From NCBI GenBank assembly GCA_902590355.1, contig CACIWI010000004.1:1-59845 (forward strand): DNA of 59,845 nt, in the 5' to 3' direction. Position 1 is the stretch's first letter. Each line of letters begins with the position of its first letter. The stretch comes from an uncultured Prochlorococcus sp. (GTDB lineage Bacteria; Cyanobacteriota; Cyanobacteriia; PCC-6307; Cyanobiaceae). The notes below the pieces were generated by a model. The model worked only from the letters and a program-made list of their open reading frames with translations, made no database searches and was not told where the DNA came from. The position numbers were made by a program, and so were the translations under genes. Shown piece after piece: positions 9,101 to 18,738 of this stretch.

Positions 9101-9480
9101 GAAAGCAGGAGAGGCAATCGCAAGAAAGTTTTATTTTGGAAACAAAATAAAACTTTCTTGAGGAAAGTCCGGGCTCCCACATGGTCAGGCTTGCTGGGTA
9201 ATTCCCAGTGCGGGTAACCGTGAGGATAGTGCCACAGAAACATACCGCCTAATACTTTATGTATGGCAAGGGTGCAAGGGTGTGGTAAGAGCGCACCAGC
9301 AACATTGAGAAGTGTTGGCTAGGTAAACCCCGGCTGGGAGCAAGGCTTAGTAGATTTATGACCATTAAACAATCTACTTTTAAGCGCCGCTTGAGACTGT
9401 GAAGTAATTCTAGTCCTAGATAGATGATTGCCCATCTTATTAATTAAGATGAACAGAACCCGGCTTATGACCTGCTTTCT
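9101..9480 (+). ncRNA. rnpB: RNase P RNA (class A)
   Basis: This is the catalytic RNA that cuts 5' leaders from tRNA precursors. The ends are set by helix P1: GAAAGCAGG at 9101-9109 pairs with CCTGCTTTC at 9471-9479. Conserved cores seen are GAGGAAAGTCCGGGCTCC (5' strand of P4, near 9160), AGGGTGCAAGGGTGTGGTAAGAG, GGTAAACCCC and the closing ACAGAACCCGGCTTATG. A notable feature is helix P3 (9121-9160): an 18-bp perfect stem closed by GAAA. A possible -10 element TATGCT lies at 9091-9096, immediately before the inferred 5' end. It lies between divergent tRNA-Arg and downstream rnc, grouping RNA-processing functions. No protein reading frame over this interval is credible. Confidence 0.96.
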
Positions 9481-9504
9481 AATTATTGTGATTTTCCAAA
9501 TCAG

Positions 9505-10254
9505 ATGACAAATATACTTAACGCAAAGCGAATTACTCAAATAACTACTTTTTTAAAGTCTTTGAATATTAAATCAAAAAGATTTTCTGAAATAATTAGA
9601 ACTCAAAATATTTCAATTATTCAAGACTTTAATCAAGCATTTATCCACTCCTCGGAAAACAAAATTTTAAATTATGAAAAACTAGAGTTTTTCGGAGATG
9701 CAGTCCTCAGATTAGCGGCTTCTAATTTTATTGAAAAAAAATATCCTCAAATGAGTGTAGGAGAAAGGTCAGAGCTAAGAGCACAAATTGTAAGTGATGA
9801 ATGGTTAACTAAATTAGGGGAAAAAATTGATATAGAAAAATTAATAATTAAAGGACCTAAAGCTCTTGGCGATGAAAATTCAAAAAATACTATTATTGGT
9901 GAAGCTACAGAAGCTTTAATCGGTGCTGTCTACAAGTGCTTTAATTCCATTAATGAAGTAAATCTTTGGTTAGATGATATTTGGGAGAAAGATTCAGAAA
10001 TTTTTTTAAAAGCTCCATATAAATTCAAATCTAAAACAGTTTTGCAAGAGTGGTGTCAAAGTAAAGGCTTTGATTTACCAGTCTATAAAATAATTGAAGT
10101 CTCAAAGAAAAATGGGGATCCTGAAAGATTTTCTTGCGATATTTTTATCAAAGGATTAAAAGAATCTTCTGCATTCGGTAAGTCCCATAAACAAGCGGAA
10201 ACAAATGCAGCTAGAATTTTGATAGAAAAATTTATTACTATAGGTAAAATCTAA
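9505..10254 (+). CDS. rnc: Ribonuclease III
   Basis: RNase III cleaves double-stranded RNA, processing ribosomal RNA precursors and regulatory RNA duplexes in the cytosol. The 249-residue protein has an N-terminal catalytic domain with the signature YEKLEFFGDAVLRL and the second metal-binding block GEATEALIGAVYKCF (near residue 140). A C-terminal double-stranded-RNA-binding domain follows (about residues 175-247), with KTVLQEWCQSKG and the closing KSHKQAETNAARILIEK. Length is normal for the family. The ATG at 9505 lies 24 bases after rnpB, so the two RNA-processing genes may share a transcript. The next gene, ndhS, is convergent and starts its stop codon only 4 bases away. Confidence 0.95.
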   Translation: MTNILNAKRITQITTFLKSLNIKSKRFSEIIRTQNISIIQDFNQAFIHSSENKILNYEKLEFFGDAVLRLAASNFIEKKYPQMSVGERSELRAQIVSDEWLTKLGEKIDIEKLIIKGPKALGDENSKNTIIGEATEALIGAVYKCFNSINEVNLWLDDIWEKDSEIFLKAPYKFKSKTVLQEWCQSKGFDLPVYKIIEVSKKNGDPERFSCDIFIKGLKESSAFGKSHKQAETNAARILIEKFITIGKI

Positions 10255-10258
10255 ATTT

Positions 10259-10444
10259 TTATACTATTTCTAAATTTGTTAGCTGAAAAGTAATGAGTTT
10301 ATCCCAATTACCTCCTTCAAACAGAACCGCTGCTCTTTTTTTTGTAACTCTTTGTACAAACCCTTTATATCCTCTATAAATAGAATTGGAATCTTTTACA
10401 ACAACAAAAGATCCAGGGAGTATGGGTTTAGTAGATAATTCCAT
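10259..10444 (-). CDS. ndhS: NAD(P)H-quinone oxidoreductase subunit S
   Basis: This small protein (about 61 residues from the preferred ATG at 10444) matches the NdhS/DUF3252 family, an SH3-like subunit of the cyanobacterial NDH-1 complex that forms part of the ferredoxin-docking site on the thylakoid membrane. Family marks are [22 protein letters not shown] and [16 protein letters not shown]. An upstream in-frame ATG at 10465 would add MYKKECF, which does not look like family sequence. The gene is divergent from rimM with only about 24 bases between starts, so their promoters must overlap the coding regions or each other. Assignment rests on recalled family sequence and is likely rather than certain. 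Confidence 0.75.
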   Translation of the reverse strand: MELSTKPILPGSFVVVKDSNSIYRGYKGFVQRVTKKRAAVLFEGGNWDKLITFQLTNLEIV

Positions 10445-10468
10445 AAAACATTCTTTCTTATACAATAT

Positions 10469-11008
10469 ATGATAAATAAAAATGAATGGTTGACTGTTGG
10501 ATTGATAACATCATGTCATGGAATTAATGGACAGGTAAAGGTTAAATCTCTAAGCGATTTTGAAGAAAGATTTTTAAAACCAGGAATTAGATGGTTGCAA
10601 AAAGAAAATGAACCTCCTTCAAAAATAAAACTTATATCTGGTTTTAAACAGCCTGGTAAAGAAACCTTCATAGTTAAGTTCCAAGGAATAAATACAAGAA
10701 ATCATGCAGAAGAAATGAAAAAATTTAAAATTCTTGTTAAAGCGGATACACTCCCCAAATTAAAAAAAGAAGAATTCCACTTTTTAGAACTTGTAAATCT
10801 AGAGGTGAAGACTTTAGAAAATGATGAATTAAAAAAAATTGGAAAAGTTATAGATTTAGAAAATGAGAAAAATAATTTACTTGTTATTGAACTATTCAAA
10901 AATCAAAAAAAAGTTCTTATACCATTTGTTAAAGAAATAGTCCCATTAGTAGATATAAAAAATAATTTTTTAATCATCAATCCTCCAAATGGACTTTTAG
11001 AGCTATAA
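10469..11008 (+). CDS. rimM: Ribosome maturation factor RimM
   Basis: RimM binds ribosomal protein S19 and assists 16S rRNA processing and maturation of the 30S head. The 179-residue protein has the RimM N-terminal barrel ([28 protein letters not shown], family hallmark HG..G.V.V.S....RF) and a C-terminal PRC-barrel-like half with [19 protein letters not shown] and [14 protein letters not shown]. Lysine and asparagine richness reflects the local A+T bias. The ATG at 10469 is preceded by a plausible -10 (TATACAAT near 10460). It lies close to rnc and rnpB, which serve related RNA-maturation functions, and ends 32 bases before the convergent glmS. Confidence 0.93.
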   Translation: MINKNEWLTVGLITSCHGINGQVKVKSLSDFEERFLKPGIRWLQKENEPPSKIKLISGFKQPGKETFIVKFQGINTRNHAEEMKKFKILVKADTLPKLKKEEFHFLELVNLEVKTLENDELKKIGKVIDLENEKNNLLVIELFKNQKKVLIPFVKEIVPLVDIKNNFLIINPPNGLLEL

Positions 11009-11040
11009 ATTTTAAAAATAAAAATTGTAGGAAACTCTTT

Positions 11041-12936
11041 TTATTCAACAGTTACACTTTTAGCTAAATTTCTTGGTTGATCTACATCAAGTCCCCTGTG
11101 AGCTGCAATATGGTAACTCAATAATTGTATAGGCAATATATTAAGTAAAGGTGAAATCCATTCATTAGAGGAAGGCACTTTCATCAAATAATCAAAGATT
11201 TCAGTTCCATTACATTCAGGAGCAATACCAATCAAATATGAATCTCTAGCTTTTGCTTCTTGAGCATTACTAATAACTTTATCAAAAACCTCGCCAGGTG
11301 AGGCAATAGAAATTACAGGTACTTTTTTATCTAATAAAGCTATTGGACCATGCTTCATTTCACCAGCAGGATATCCTGCTGCATGTATGTAACTAATTTC
11401 TTTAAGTTTTAAAGCGCCTTCAAGGGCAATGGGATAATTTATTCCTCTTCCTAAAAAAATAACATCTTTAATATTAAAAAAGTCATGCGCTAGCTTTTCT
11501 GAAGATTTATTATGTTTCTCTAAGATATCTTCCAGTAATGGCGGAAGTTTTATGAGTTCGTTTATTAATTTACCTATTTCATCAGGACTTTGATTACCTT
11601 TTATTTGAGCAAATTTTATGGCTAATCCATAAAAAGAAAGTAATTGAGCAAAAAAAGTTTTTGTTGCTGCAACTCCAACTTCTATTCCTGCACAGATATC
11701 AATTATATTTGAGACCTGCCTTCCTATTGAACTCTCTTTTCTATTTGTTATTGCAATAAGATTGGGTTTAAATTTTTTGTTTTCAATTGAAGAACGTCTT
11801 TTAATTTCCATATCGATAGCTGCAATTGTATCAGCAGTTTCTCCGGATTGAGTGACTCCAATAGTTAATGTATTTGGCAATAGTGGAGGTGGTGAATATC
11901 GAAATTCACTTGCATAAAAGACATTTGTGGGGATACCTGAAAATTGTTCTAATAAAAAGCTACCCACCATTGCAGCATGTTTACTTGTACCACAAGCAAT
12001 AATTTCAATTCTTTCTATGGATTCAAAATACTCCGTATCAAATTGATAGTTGATTTGGTATTGACCATTATCTGAGTTCTTAATTAAATAATTTTCCAAC
12101 CAGTTTTTTGCAGTCTGTGGCTGATCATATATCTCTTTCAACATGTAGTGTTTGAAATTCATCTTATCCATTATTTGCTCTGAGACTTTTAAAGAAACTG
12201 GATTTCTATATTGCCTCTCATTGCTTGAGTCATATATTTCAATTCCAAGCGGAGTCAACAAAGCTATTTCTTCATCCTCCATAGGCAAAATAATATTTGT
12301 AAAGTTTGCAATGGCTGGAGTATCACTAGCACAAATAAATTCTCCTTCTCCCAAACCAATAATCAAGGGTGCTTGTCTTCTTGCAACTACCAAAGAGGTT
12401 GGAGCACCAGACCATAAAACTGCTAAAGCATAAGATCCTTCTAAATCCGATAATACATTTCTCACAGCTACTAATAATGTTGACCCATTATTCTCAAGGT
12501 TAAGTTTACTTAATGTATTTAACTCTCTTTGAATTAAATGAGGAATTACCTCAGTATCTGTATCAGAATTAAAATTAATACCCTCTTTCTCCAATTTATT
12601 TTTTAAATCTTGGAAATTTTCAATAATGCCATTTTGAACAACTGCTATATTTCCTGAACTATCGGTATGAGGATGTGCATTTTTAACCTCAGGCTTTCCA
12701 TGCGTTGCCCATCTGGTATGACCTATACCCACAGTTCCAGGAATATTATGATCATTAAGATTACCTATTAAATTCTTGAGTTTTCCTTCTGCTTTATTAC
12801 AAGAAATACAATTTGTTTCGGAATTTATTATTGCGATACCTGCAGAATCGTAACCTCTGTATTCAAGTTTTTCTAAACCATTTATTAATAATGGTAAAGC
12901 ACTTTTATATCCAGTTACAGCAACTATTCCACACAT
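11041..12936 (-). CDS. glmS: Glutamine-fructose-6-phosphate aminotransferase (isomerizing)
   Basis: GlmS makes glucosamine-6-phosphate from fructose-6-phosphate and glutamine, the first step toward UDP-GlcNAc for peptidoglycan and lipopolysaccharide. The 631-residue protein starts MCGIVAVTGYK with the class II glutaminase nucleophile Cys2, followed by HTRWATHGKP and the YRGYDSAG block. Two SIS isomerase domains follow, with CGTSKHAAM (about residue 315), VTQSGETADT and LGRGINYPIALEGALKLKE, ending in the family terminus DQPRNLAKSVTVE. Length is typical. It is downstream of psaC in the same direction with an 80-base gap that contains a small A+T hairpin (12948-12964). I saw nothing resembling the glmS ribozyme of Firmicutes. 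Confidence 0.97.
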   Translation of the reverse strand: MCGIVAVTGYKSALPLLINGLEKLEYRGYDSAGIAIINSETNCISCNKAEGKLKNLIGNLNDHNIPGTVGIGHTRWATHGKPEVKNAHPHTDSSGNIAVVQNGIIENFQDLKNKLEKEGINFNSDTDTEVIPHLIQRELNTLSKLNLENNGSTLLVAVRNVLSDLEGSYALAVLWSGAPTSLVVARRQAPLIIGLGEGEFICASDTPAIANFTNIILPMEDEEIALLTPLGIEIYDSSNERQYRNPVSLKVSEQIMDKMNFKHYMLKEIYDQPQTAKNWLENYLIKNSDNGQYQINYQFDTEYFESIERIEIIACGTSKHAAMVGSFLLEQFSGIPTNVFYASEFRYSPPPLLPNTLTIGVTQSGETADTIAAIDMEIKRRSSIENKKFKPNLIAITNRKESSIGRQVSNIIDICAGIEVGVAATKTFFAQLLSFYGLAIKFAQIKGNQSPDEIGKLINELIKLPPLLEDILEKHNKSSEKLAHDFFNIKDVIFLGRGINYPIALEGALKLKEISYIHAAGYPAGEMKHGPIALLDKKVPVISIASPGEVFDKVISNAQEAKARDSYLIGIAPECNGTEIFDYLMKVPSSNEWISPLLNILPIQLLSYHIAAHRGLDVDQPRNLAKSVTVE

Positions 12937-13016
12937 ACGAATTTTTTTTTCAATTATATTGAAATAAAATGCGTATTTACCAAAACATGGACTCTCTTAA
13001 AACTGCACTATAAAAA

Positions 13017-13304
<288 letters not shown>

Positions 13305-13367
13305 TTACAAAGAAATTAAAAAAATTAAGATATGCTTCACTCTTGTTAACTCTAGGGCATAAAATCA

Positions 13368-13377
13368 TATAGATAAT
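13368..13377 (+). promoter_or_regulatory. Candidate acpP promoter -10 element
   Basis: TATAGATAAT lies about 20 bases upstream of the acpP ATG at 13396, with TTGTTA about 20 bases further upstream as a weak -35 candidate. It would give a very short leader. The site is inferred from position and resemblance to consensus. Confidence 0.35.
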
Positions 13378-13395
13378 TAGTAACTTTAATAAACT

Positions 13396-13635
13396 ATGTC
13401 ACAAGAAATCCTTGAAAAAGTCTGTTCTATTGTTTCAGAACAATTAAGCGTTGAAGCAGGAGAAGTCAAATCAGATTCAAATTTCCAAAATGATTTAGGT
13501 GCAGATTCTTTAGATACTGTTGAATTAGTAATGGCTCTTGAAGAAGCATTTGATATCGAAATTCCTGATGAAGCAGCTGAAGGAATAGCAACTGTTGGCG
13601 ATGCAGTAAAATTTATCGAAGAAAAAAAAGGTTAG
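13396..13635 (+). CDS. acpP: Acyl carrier protein
   Basis: ACP carries growing acyl chains on a phosphopantetheine arm during type II fatty acid synthesis in the cytosol. The 79-residue acidic four-helix protein has the attachment motif [16 protein letters not shown] with the modified serine at residue 38. Length and charge are typical. It is followed 6 bases later by fabF, the elongating condensing enzyme that uses acyl-ACP, so the two form a functional operon, with tkt a little downstream. A -10-like element lies close upstream. Confidence 0.97.
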   Translation: MSQEILEKVCSIVSEQLSVEAGEVKSDSNFQNDLGADSLDTVELVMALEEAFDIEIPDEAAEGIATVGDAVKFIEEKKG

Positions 13636-13641
13636 TTTAGG

Positions 13642-14886
13642 ATGCCAAATTTCCATCGAGTAGTTATTACTGGTATCGGAGCAGTAACTCCAATTGGTAA
13701 TAACATTGATGAATATTTAGTAGGTCTTCAAACAGGTACTAATGGAGTTTCAAATATTACTCTCTTTGATCCTGAACAACATCCCTGCAAATTTGCTGCA
13801 GAAGTAAAAAATCTTCAATCTGAACATTTTATTGAGGCTAAAGAATCCAAAAGATGGGATCGTTTTTCCCAGTTTGGAGTTATTGCTGCAAAGCAAGCCT
13901 TTAATGATTCTGGACTTGAAATTACTGAAGTTAATGCATCAAGAATTGGAGTGATTATTGGTTCTGGTGTTGGAGGCTTACTAACTATGGAAAGTCAAGC
14001 TCAAATATTGAGTCATAAAGGGCCTAAAAGAGTAAGTCCATTTACAGTCCCAATGATGATTCCAAACATGGCAACTGGATTGGCTGCTATCGCTTTAGGT
14101 GCAAAAGGACCAAGTTCCTCTGTTTCCACCGCTTGCGCTGCTGGTTCAAATGCAATTGGTGATTCTTTTAGATTACTTCAACTTGGAAAAGCAGATGCAA
14201 TGATCTGTGGGGGAGCAGAAGCAAGTATTACACCTCTTGGAGTAGCTGGTTTTGCTAGTGCCAAAGCACTTTCTTCCAGAAATGAAAGCCCTCAAACTGC
14301 TAGCAGACCTTTTGATGCGGAAAGAGATGGATTTGTTATTGGAGAAGGATCTGGAATTCTTGTTTTAGAAACTTTGGAAAATGCACAAAAAAGGAATGCG
14401 AGAATTTATGCAGAAATAGTTGGTTATGGAACAACATGTGATGCTCATCATATAACTGCTCCATCTCCAGGAGGGATTGGAGGCGCAGAAGCTATCAAAT
14501 TAGCAATTGAAGACGCTAGTCTTAGCCTTGAAAAAGTTGATTACATAAATGCTCATGGAACAAGTACATCGGCTAATGATAAAAATGAAACTTCTGCAAT
14601 TAAATCTATTTTTAGAGACAGATCTTACCTTATTCCTGTAAGCTCTACTAAGTCGATGACAGGTCATCTACTAGGAGGCTCAGGAGGTATAGAAGCTGTA
14701 GCTTGTATACTTTCTTTGACACATAATTTTATCCCTCCTACAATTAACTACGTCAATCGAGATCCTGAATGTGATCTTGATTATGTACCAAATAATGCAA
14801 GAGAAGCTCAAGTAGGAGTTGCTCTTTCTAATTCTTTCGGCTTTGGTGGTCACAATGTTTGCCTTGCTTTCAGCAAAATGAATTGA
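13642..14886 (+). CDS. fabF: 3-oxoacyl-[acyl-carrier-protein] synthase II
   Basis: FabF condenses acyl-ACP with malonyl-ACP to extend fatty acids and controls unsaturated chain elongation. The 414-residue thiolase-fold protein starts RVVITGIGAVTPIGN. It has the nucleophile motif VSTACAAGSNAIGD (Cys165), and the two catalytic histidines in NAHGTSTSANDKNE and TGHLLGGSGGIEA. The glycine-rich SNSFGFGGHN segment near the C-terminus is also present. Length is normal. It begins 6 bases after acpP, which encodes its substrate carrier, and ends 42 bases before the transketolase gene on the same strand. Confidence 0.97.
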   Translation: MPNFHRVVITGIGAVTPIGNNIDEYLVGLQTGTNGVSNITLFDPEQHPCKFAAEVKNLQSEHFIEAKESKRWDRFSQFGVIAAKQAFNDSGLEITEVNASRIGVIIGSGVGGLLTMESQAQILSHKGPKRVSPFTVPMMIPNMATGLAAIALGAKGPSSSVSTACAAGSNAIGDSFRLLQLGKADAMICGGAEASITPLGVAGFASAKALSSRNESPQTASRPFDAERDGFVIGEGSGILVLETLENAQKRNARIYAEIVGYGTTCDAHHITAPSPGGIGGAEAIKLAIEDASLSLEKVDYINAHGTSTSANDKNETSAIKSIFRDRSYLIPVSSTKSMTGHLLGGSGGIEAVACILSLTHNFIPPTINYVNRDPECDLDYVPNNAREAQVGVALSNSFGFGGHNVCLAFSKMN

Positions 14887-14928
14887 AGACAACCAATTCT
14901 TTATTTCCAAATTATCTTTTTTAAAACA

Positions 14929-16935
14929 ATGGTCGCTGCATCTGTTTCATTAGAATCACTTTGTATAAATAGTATAAGAATGCTTGCTGTAGATGCAGTA
15001 AATAAATCTAATAGTGGACATCCTGGATTGCCAATGGGATGTGCTCCTATGGGTTATGCATTATGGCAAAACATACTTAATCACAACCCCAATAACCCAA
15101 AATGGTTCAATAGAGACCGTTTTGTATTATCAGCTGGTCATGGCTGTATGCTGTTATATTCCTTGCTTCATTTGACAGGATATAAATCAGTTTCAATAGA
15201 AGATATTAAAGAATTTAGGCAATGGGGATCAAAAACTCCTGGACATCCAGAAACATTCGAAACTGAAGGTGTTGAAGTTACAGCTGGACCTCTTGGAGCC
15301 GGAATTTCAAATGCAGTTGGTTTAGCAATCGCTGAAACACACTTGGGAGCTAAATTTAATAAGCCTGATTGCAATATCGTTGATCACTATACTTACGTAA
15401 TAATGGGTGATGGCTGTAATCAAGAAGGTATTGCATCAGAGGCCTGCTCACTAGCTGGTCATCTTAAGCTTGGAAAATTAATTGCACTCTATGACGATAA
15501 TCAAATTACTATAGATGGGCGAACCGACGTTTCTTTTACCGAAGATGTCTTAAAAAGATACGAAGCTTATGGATGGCATGTACAACATGTTGAAGATGGG
15601 AATCATGATGTTAAAGGTATTACTGAAGCTATCGAAAAAGCAAAATTAATTACTGATAAGCCTTCAATTATAAAAATTTCTACAACTATAGGTTATGGTT
15701 CTCCCAATAAATCAGATACTGCCGGAATTCATGGAGCAGCTGTTGGAGAAGAAGAAGCTGTATTAACTAGAGAGTTTCTAAATTGGGAATATCCTCCATT
15801 TGAAATACCCGATGAAGTATATGCGCATTTTAGAAAATCAAAAAACAAAGGTGAAAATTTAGAGAAAGAATGGGATTCTAAATTTGAAGAATATCAAAAA
15901 AAATATCCCTCTGAAGGAGCCGAGTTAAAAAGAATGTTAGAGGGTCAATTACCTGAGAATTGGGACTCAGATCTTCCCTCCTATTCGCCTGATGATAAAG
16001 GGTTAGCCACCAGAAAGCATTCACAAATATGTTTGGGTGCTCTAGGTCCTAACCTACCTGAATTAATTGGCGGATCTGCAGATTTAACTCACTCTAATTA
16101 CACAGATATAAAAGGAGAAACTGGATCATTCCAGCCACATAGCCCTGAAAAAAGATATTTACATTTTGGTGTACGAGAACATGCAATGGCAGCTGTACTT
16201 AATGGTATTGCTTATCACAATAGTGGTCTTATACCTTATGGTGGAACCTTTCTTGTTTTTGCGGATTATATGAGGGGCTCAATGAGACTTTCAGCGCTTA
16301 GCGAATTAGGAGTAATTTATGTATTAACTCACGATTCAATTGGTGTAGGAGAAGATGGCCCAACACATCAACCTATTGAAACTATCCCTTCTCTTCGAGC
16401 CATGCCTAATATGCTAGTTTTTAGACCTGGAGATGGCAATGAAACGAGTGGAGCTTATAAGCTTGCTATTCAAAATCGAAAAAGACCTTCTGCCCTTTGT
16501 TTAAGTAGACAAGGTATGCCAAATCAAGAAAATACTTCGATCGACAAAGTCGCTCTAGGTGGATATGTAATTTCCGATTGTGAAGGAAAACCAGATCTAA
16601 TATTTATTGGTACTGGAAGCGAACTGAATCTTTGCATTGAAGCAAGTAAGGAAATTTCAAGCTTAGGTAAAAAAATTAGGGTTGTTTCTATGCCTTGTGT
16701 AGAACTTTTTGAAGAGCAAGAAGAATCTTACAAAGAAAGTGTATTACCTAGTAGCGTGAAAAAGAGAGTTGTAGTGGAAGCTGCCCACTCATTTGGATGG
16801 CACAAATATACAGGTTTTGAGGGAATTTGTATTACTATGGACAGTTTTGGTGCATCAGCACCAGGTGGAGAATGCATGAAAAATTTTGGATTTACTGTCG
16901 AAAACGTAGTTAATAAGACGAAGGAAATTCTATAA
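14929..16935 (+). CDS. tkt: Transketolase
   Basis: Transketolase transfers two-carbon units between sugar phosphates using thiamine diphosphate and serves both the Calvin cycle and the pentose phosphate pathway. The 668-residue protein has the expected order: the N-terminal ThDP domain with [19 protein letters not shown] and the cofactor motif [14 protein letters not shown], a pyrimidine-binding domain with [15 protein letters not shown] and [17 protein letters not shown], and a C-terminal domain ending in FGFTVENVV. Length matches bacterial enzymes. It lies 42 bases after fabF on the same strand and faces thiC, which makes the thiamine precursor, but the two are convergent and not one operon. 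Confidence 0.97.
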   Translation: MVAASVSLESLCINSIRMLAVDAVNKSNSGHPGLPMGCAPMGYALWQNILNHNPNNPKWFNRDRFVLSAGHGCMLLYSLLHLTGYKSVSIEDIKEFRQWGSKTPGHPETFETEGVEVTAGPLGAGISNAVGLAIAETHLGAKFNKPDCNIVDHYTYVIMGDGCNQEGIASEACSLAGHLKLGKLIALYDDNQITIDGRTDVSFTEDVLKRYEAYGWHVQHVEDGNHDVKGITEAIEKAKLITDKPSIIKISTTIGYGSPNKSDTAGIHGAAVGEEEAVLTREFLNWEYPPFEIPDEVYAHFRKSKNKGENLEKEWDSKFEEYQKKYPSEGAELKRMLEGQLPENWDSDLPSYSPDDKGLATRKHSQICLGALGPNLPELIGGSADLTHSNYTDIKGETGSFQPHSPEKRYLHFGVREHAMAAVLNGIAYHNSGLIPYGGTFLVFADYMRGSMRLSALSELGVIYVLTHDSIGVGEDGPTHQPIETIPSLRAMPNMLVFRPGDGNETSGAYKLAIQNRKRPSALCLSRQGMPNQENTSIDKVALGGYVISDCEGKPDLIFIGTGSELNLCIEASKEISSLGKKIRVVSMPCVELFEEQEESYKESVLPSSVKKRVVVEAAHSFGWHKYTGFEGICITMDSFGASAPGGECMKNFGFTVENVVNKTKEIL

Positions 16936-16949
16936 CTACTAATTGATAA

Positions 16950-18320
16950 CTACACTGAAGTATTGCATTCTTCAAGCTTATCTTTTAACTGATCAAGAGA
17001 TTCATCAGAAATCTTTGAATTCATTGGACAATGTTTAGGGCCACACATTGAGCAAAACTCTGCCTTTTTAAAGATTTCTTCAGGCAGTGTCTCATCATGG
17101 TACTGCTTTGCCCTTTCTGGATCTAATGAAAGTTCGAATTGTTTATTCCAATCAAAGTTATACCTTGCATGGCTAAGTTCATCATCTCGATCACGGGCTC
17201 CAGCTCTATGTCTTGCTATATCAGCAGCATGAGCAGCTATTTTATAAGCAAGTAAGCCTTCTCTTACATCTTCTGCATTTGGTAGACCTAGATGTTCTTT
17301 CGGTGTTACATAACATAACATAGAAGTTCCATACCAACCTGCCATCGCCGCCCCAATAGCACTTGATATATGATCATAACCAGGGGATATATCTGTCACT
17401 AATGGTCCAAGCACATAAAAAGGAGCTTCTGAACATTCTTCCATTTGCTTTCTCACATTAAACTCAATTTGGTCCATAGGTACATGACCAGGACCCTCAA
17501 CCATTACTTGAACATTATGTTTCCATGCTCTCCGAGTAAGCTCGCCTAAAGTCTTCAATTCAGCTAGCTGGGCATCATCAGAAGCATCATGCAAGCATCC
17601 AGGCCTTAATGAATCTCCTAAAGAAAAAGTACAATCATATTTCTTAAAAATCTCACAAATGTCATCAAACCTTGTATAAAGAGGATTTTGCTTAAAATGA
17701 TGTAACATCCATTGAGCTAAAATGCCTCCCCCCCTACTGACAATACCAGTAATTCTTCCTTTGACTTTTGGCAAATGCTCTATTAATAGTCCAGCATGAA
17801 TAGTTTGATAATCAACGCCCTGCTGACAATGTTTTTCAATAATATGTAGAAAATCGTCTTCAGTTAGTCTATCTATTGAACCATGTACACTTTCTAAAGC
17901 TTGATAAACAGGAACTGTTCCTATAGGAACAGGAGACTCGTGAATAATTGCTTGCCTCACTTCATCTAAATTTACTCCTCCTGTAGAAAGATCCATAACT
18001 GTATCAGCTCCATATTTAACTGCTAGTTTTAGCTTCTCTACTTCTTCATTGATGTCACTTGCATTAGGAGAAGCCCCAATATTGGCATTAACTTTACATC
18101 TAGAAGCTATGCCTATTGACATCGGCTCAAGATTTAAATGATTAATATTTGCTGGAATAATTAATCTTCCTCTTGCCACTTCTTCCATTATTAAAGAAGA
18201 AGGAAGATTTTCCTTTTTAGCAACAAAATCCATTTCTTCAGTGATATATCCGTTTCTCGCAAAGTTCATCTGAGTTAAATTGTCTTTCCCAAGGCGAGGC
18301 TTAATCCAAGAACTTCTCAT
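16950..18320 (-). CDS. thiC: Phosphomethylpyrimidine synthase ThiC
   Basis: ThiC is a radical SAM enzyme that rearranges aminoimidazole ribotide into the hydroxymethylpyrimidine phosphate half of thiamine. The 456-residue cyanobacterial-length protein has [42 protein letters not shown] and [10 protein letters not shown] substrate blocks. The C-terminal cluster motif [12 protein letters not shown] (CxxCxxxxC) binds the [4Fe-4S] centre. A TPP riboswitch lies 51-126 bases upstream, so thiamine diphosphate very likely represses expression. The gene stands alone and converges on tkt with a 14-base gap. Start at ATG 18320 is supported by MRSSWIKPR leading into family sequence. Confidence 0.97.
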   Translation of the reverse strand: MRSSWIKPRLGKDNLTQMNFARNGYITEEMDFVAKKENLPSSLIMEEVARGRLIIPANINHLNLEPMSIGIASRCKVNANIGASPNASDINEEVEKLKLAVKYGADTVMDLSTGGVNLDEVRQAIIHESPVPIGTVPVYQALESVHGSIDRLTEDDFLHIIEKHCQQGVDYQTIHAGLLIEHLPKVKGRITGIVSRGGGILAQWMLHHFKQNPLYTRFDDICEIFKKYDCTFSLGDSLRPGCLHDASDDAQLAELKTLGELTRRAWKHNVQVMVEGPGHVPMDQIEFNVRKQMEECSEAPFYVLGPLVTDISPGYDHISSAIGAAMAGWYGTSMLCYVTPKEHLGLPNAEDVREGLLAYKIAAHAADIARHRAGARDRDDELSHARYNFDWNKQFELSLDPERAKQYHDETLPEEIFKKAEFCSMCGPKHCPMNSKISDESLDQLKDKLEECNTSV

Positions 18321-18370
18321 AATTTACAAATTTTTAAAAAGTGTTACTACTAAAGTTTGATCAAATCTCC

Positions 18371-18446
18371 ACTTCCCTGCATCAAGATTAATGATTCAGG
18401 TTCAAAGGGTATGATCTCAGCTAAGTTAAATTTCCTAGCACCCCTA
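18371..18446 (-). promoter_or_regulatory. TPP riboswitch upstream of thiC
   Basis: On the minus strand the conserved THI-box blocks occur in order: AGGGGTGCT, then GCTGAGATCATACCC, then TTTGAACCTGAA, and finally GATGCAGGGAAGT. These are the P2/P4/P5 cores of the thiamine diphosphate aptamer, matching CUGAGA..ACCC..GAACCUGAU..GCGNAGGGA. The aptamer ends about 51 bases before the thiC ATG. No clear terminator hairpin with a U-run follows, so control at translation or RNA stability is as likely as attenuation. A weak -10 (TAAGAT) lies just upstream. Confidence 0.93.
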
Positions 18447-18519
18447 GTTTTAATCTTATTAATAGCTCTTTTCTAAAAAATAGTCATCTCATGTTACGTA
18501 AAAATAAATAAAAAAGATT

Positions 18520-18738
18520 TTATTTAGCTTTTTGATAAGACTTGATCTTTTTTAAAATATTTTTTCTTTCTAATTGTCTACTAATACCCCTCTCCAAAAT
18601 AATTGCAATCCCCATTAAGCCAATAGGTAAATAAAAAATCTTCCTGGAATTATCCCGAAAGGTCAATCCCAAAGCAGATATGAGGATCATGAAAGGAGCC
18701 ACAAAAGATAAAATAAATCTTTCATTAATAATATTCAT
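18520..18738 (-). CDS. Small conserved membrane protein, unknown function
   Basis: The 72-residue protein has two hydrophobic segments, about residues 8-26 (ILSFVAPFMILISALGL) and 34-50 (IFYLPIGLMGIAIIL). A strongly basic tail follows (RQLERKNILKKIKSYQKAK), so it probably sits in a membrane with the tail in the cytoplasm. Its ATG overlaps the stop of the upstream peptidase gene by 4 bases (ATGA), which implies translational coupling. I do not recognise a family. Size and position resemble the small two-helix unknowns common in picocyanobacteria. Confidence 0.65.
   Translation of the reverse strand: MNIINERFILSFVAPFMILISALGLTFRDNSRKIFYLPIGLMGIAIILERGISRQLERKNILKKIKSYQKAK

Noticed and set aside
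12937..13016. Possible glmS ribozyme or leader upstream of glmS
   Set aside because: The gap is only 80 bases and A+T-rich with a 7-bp hairpin; no ribozyme core sequence is seen.
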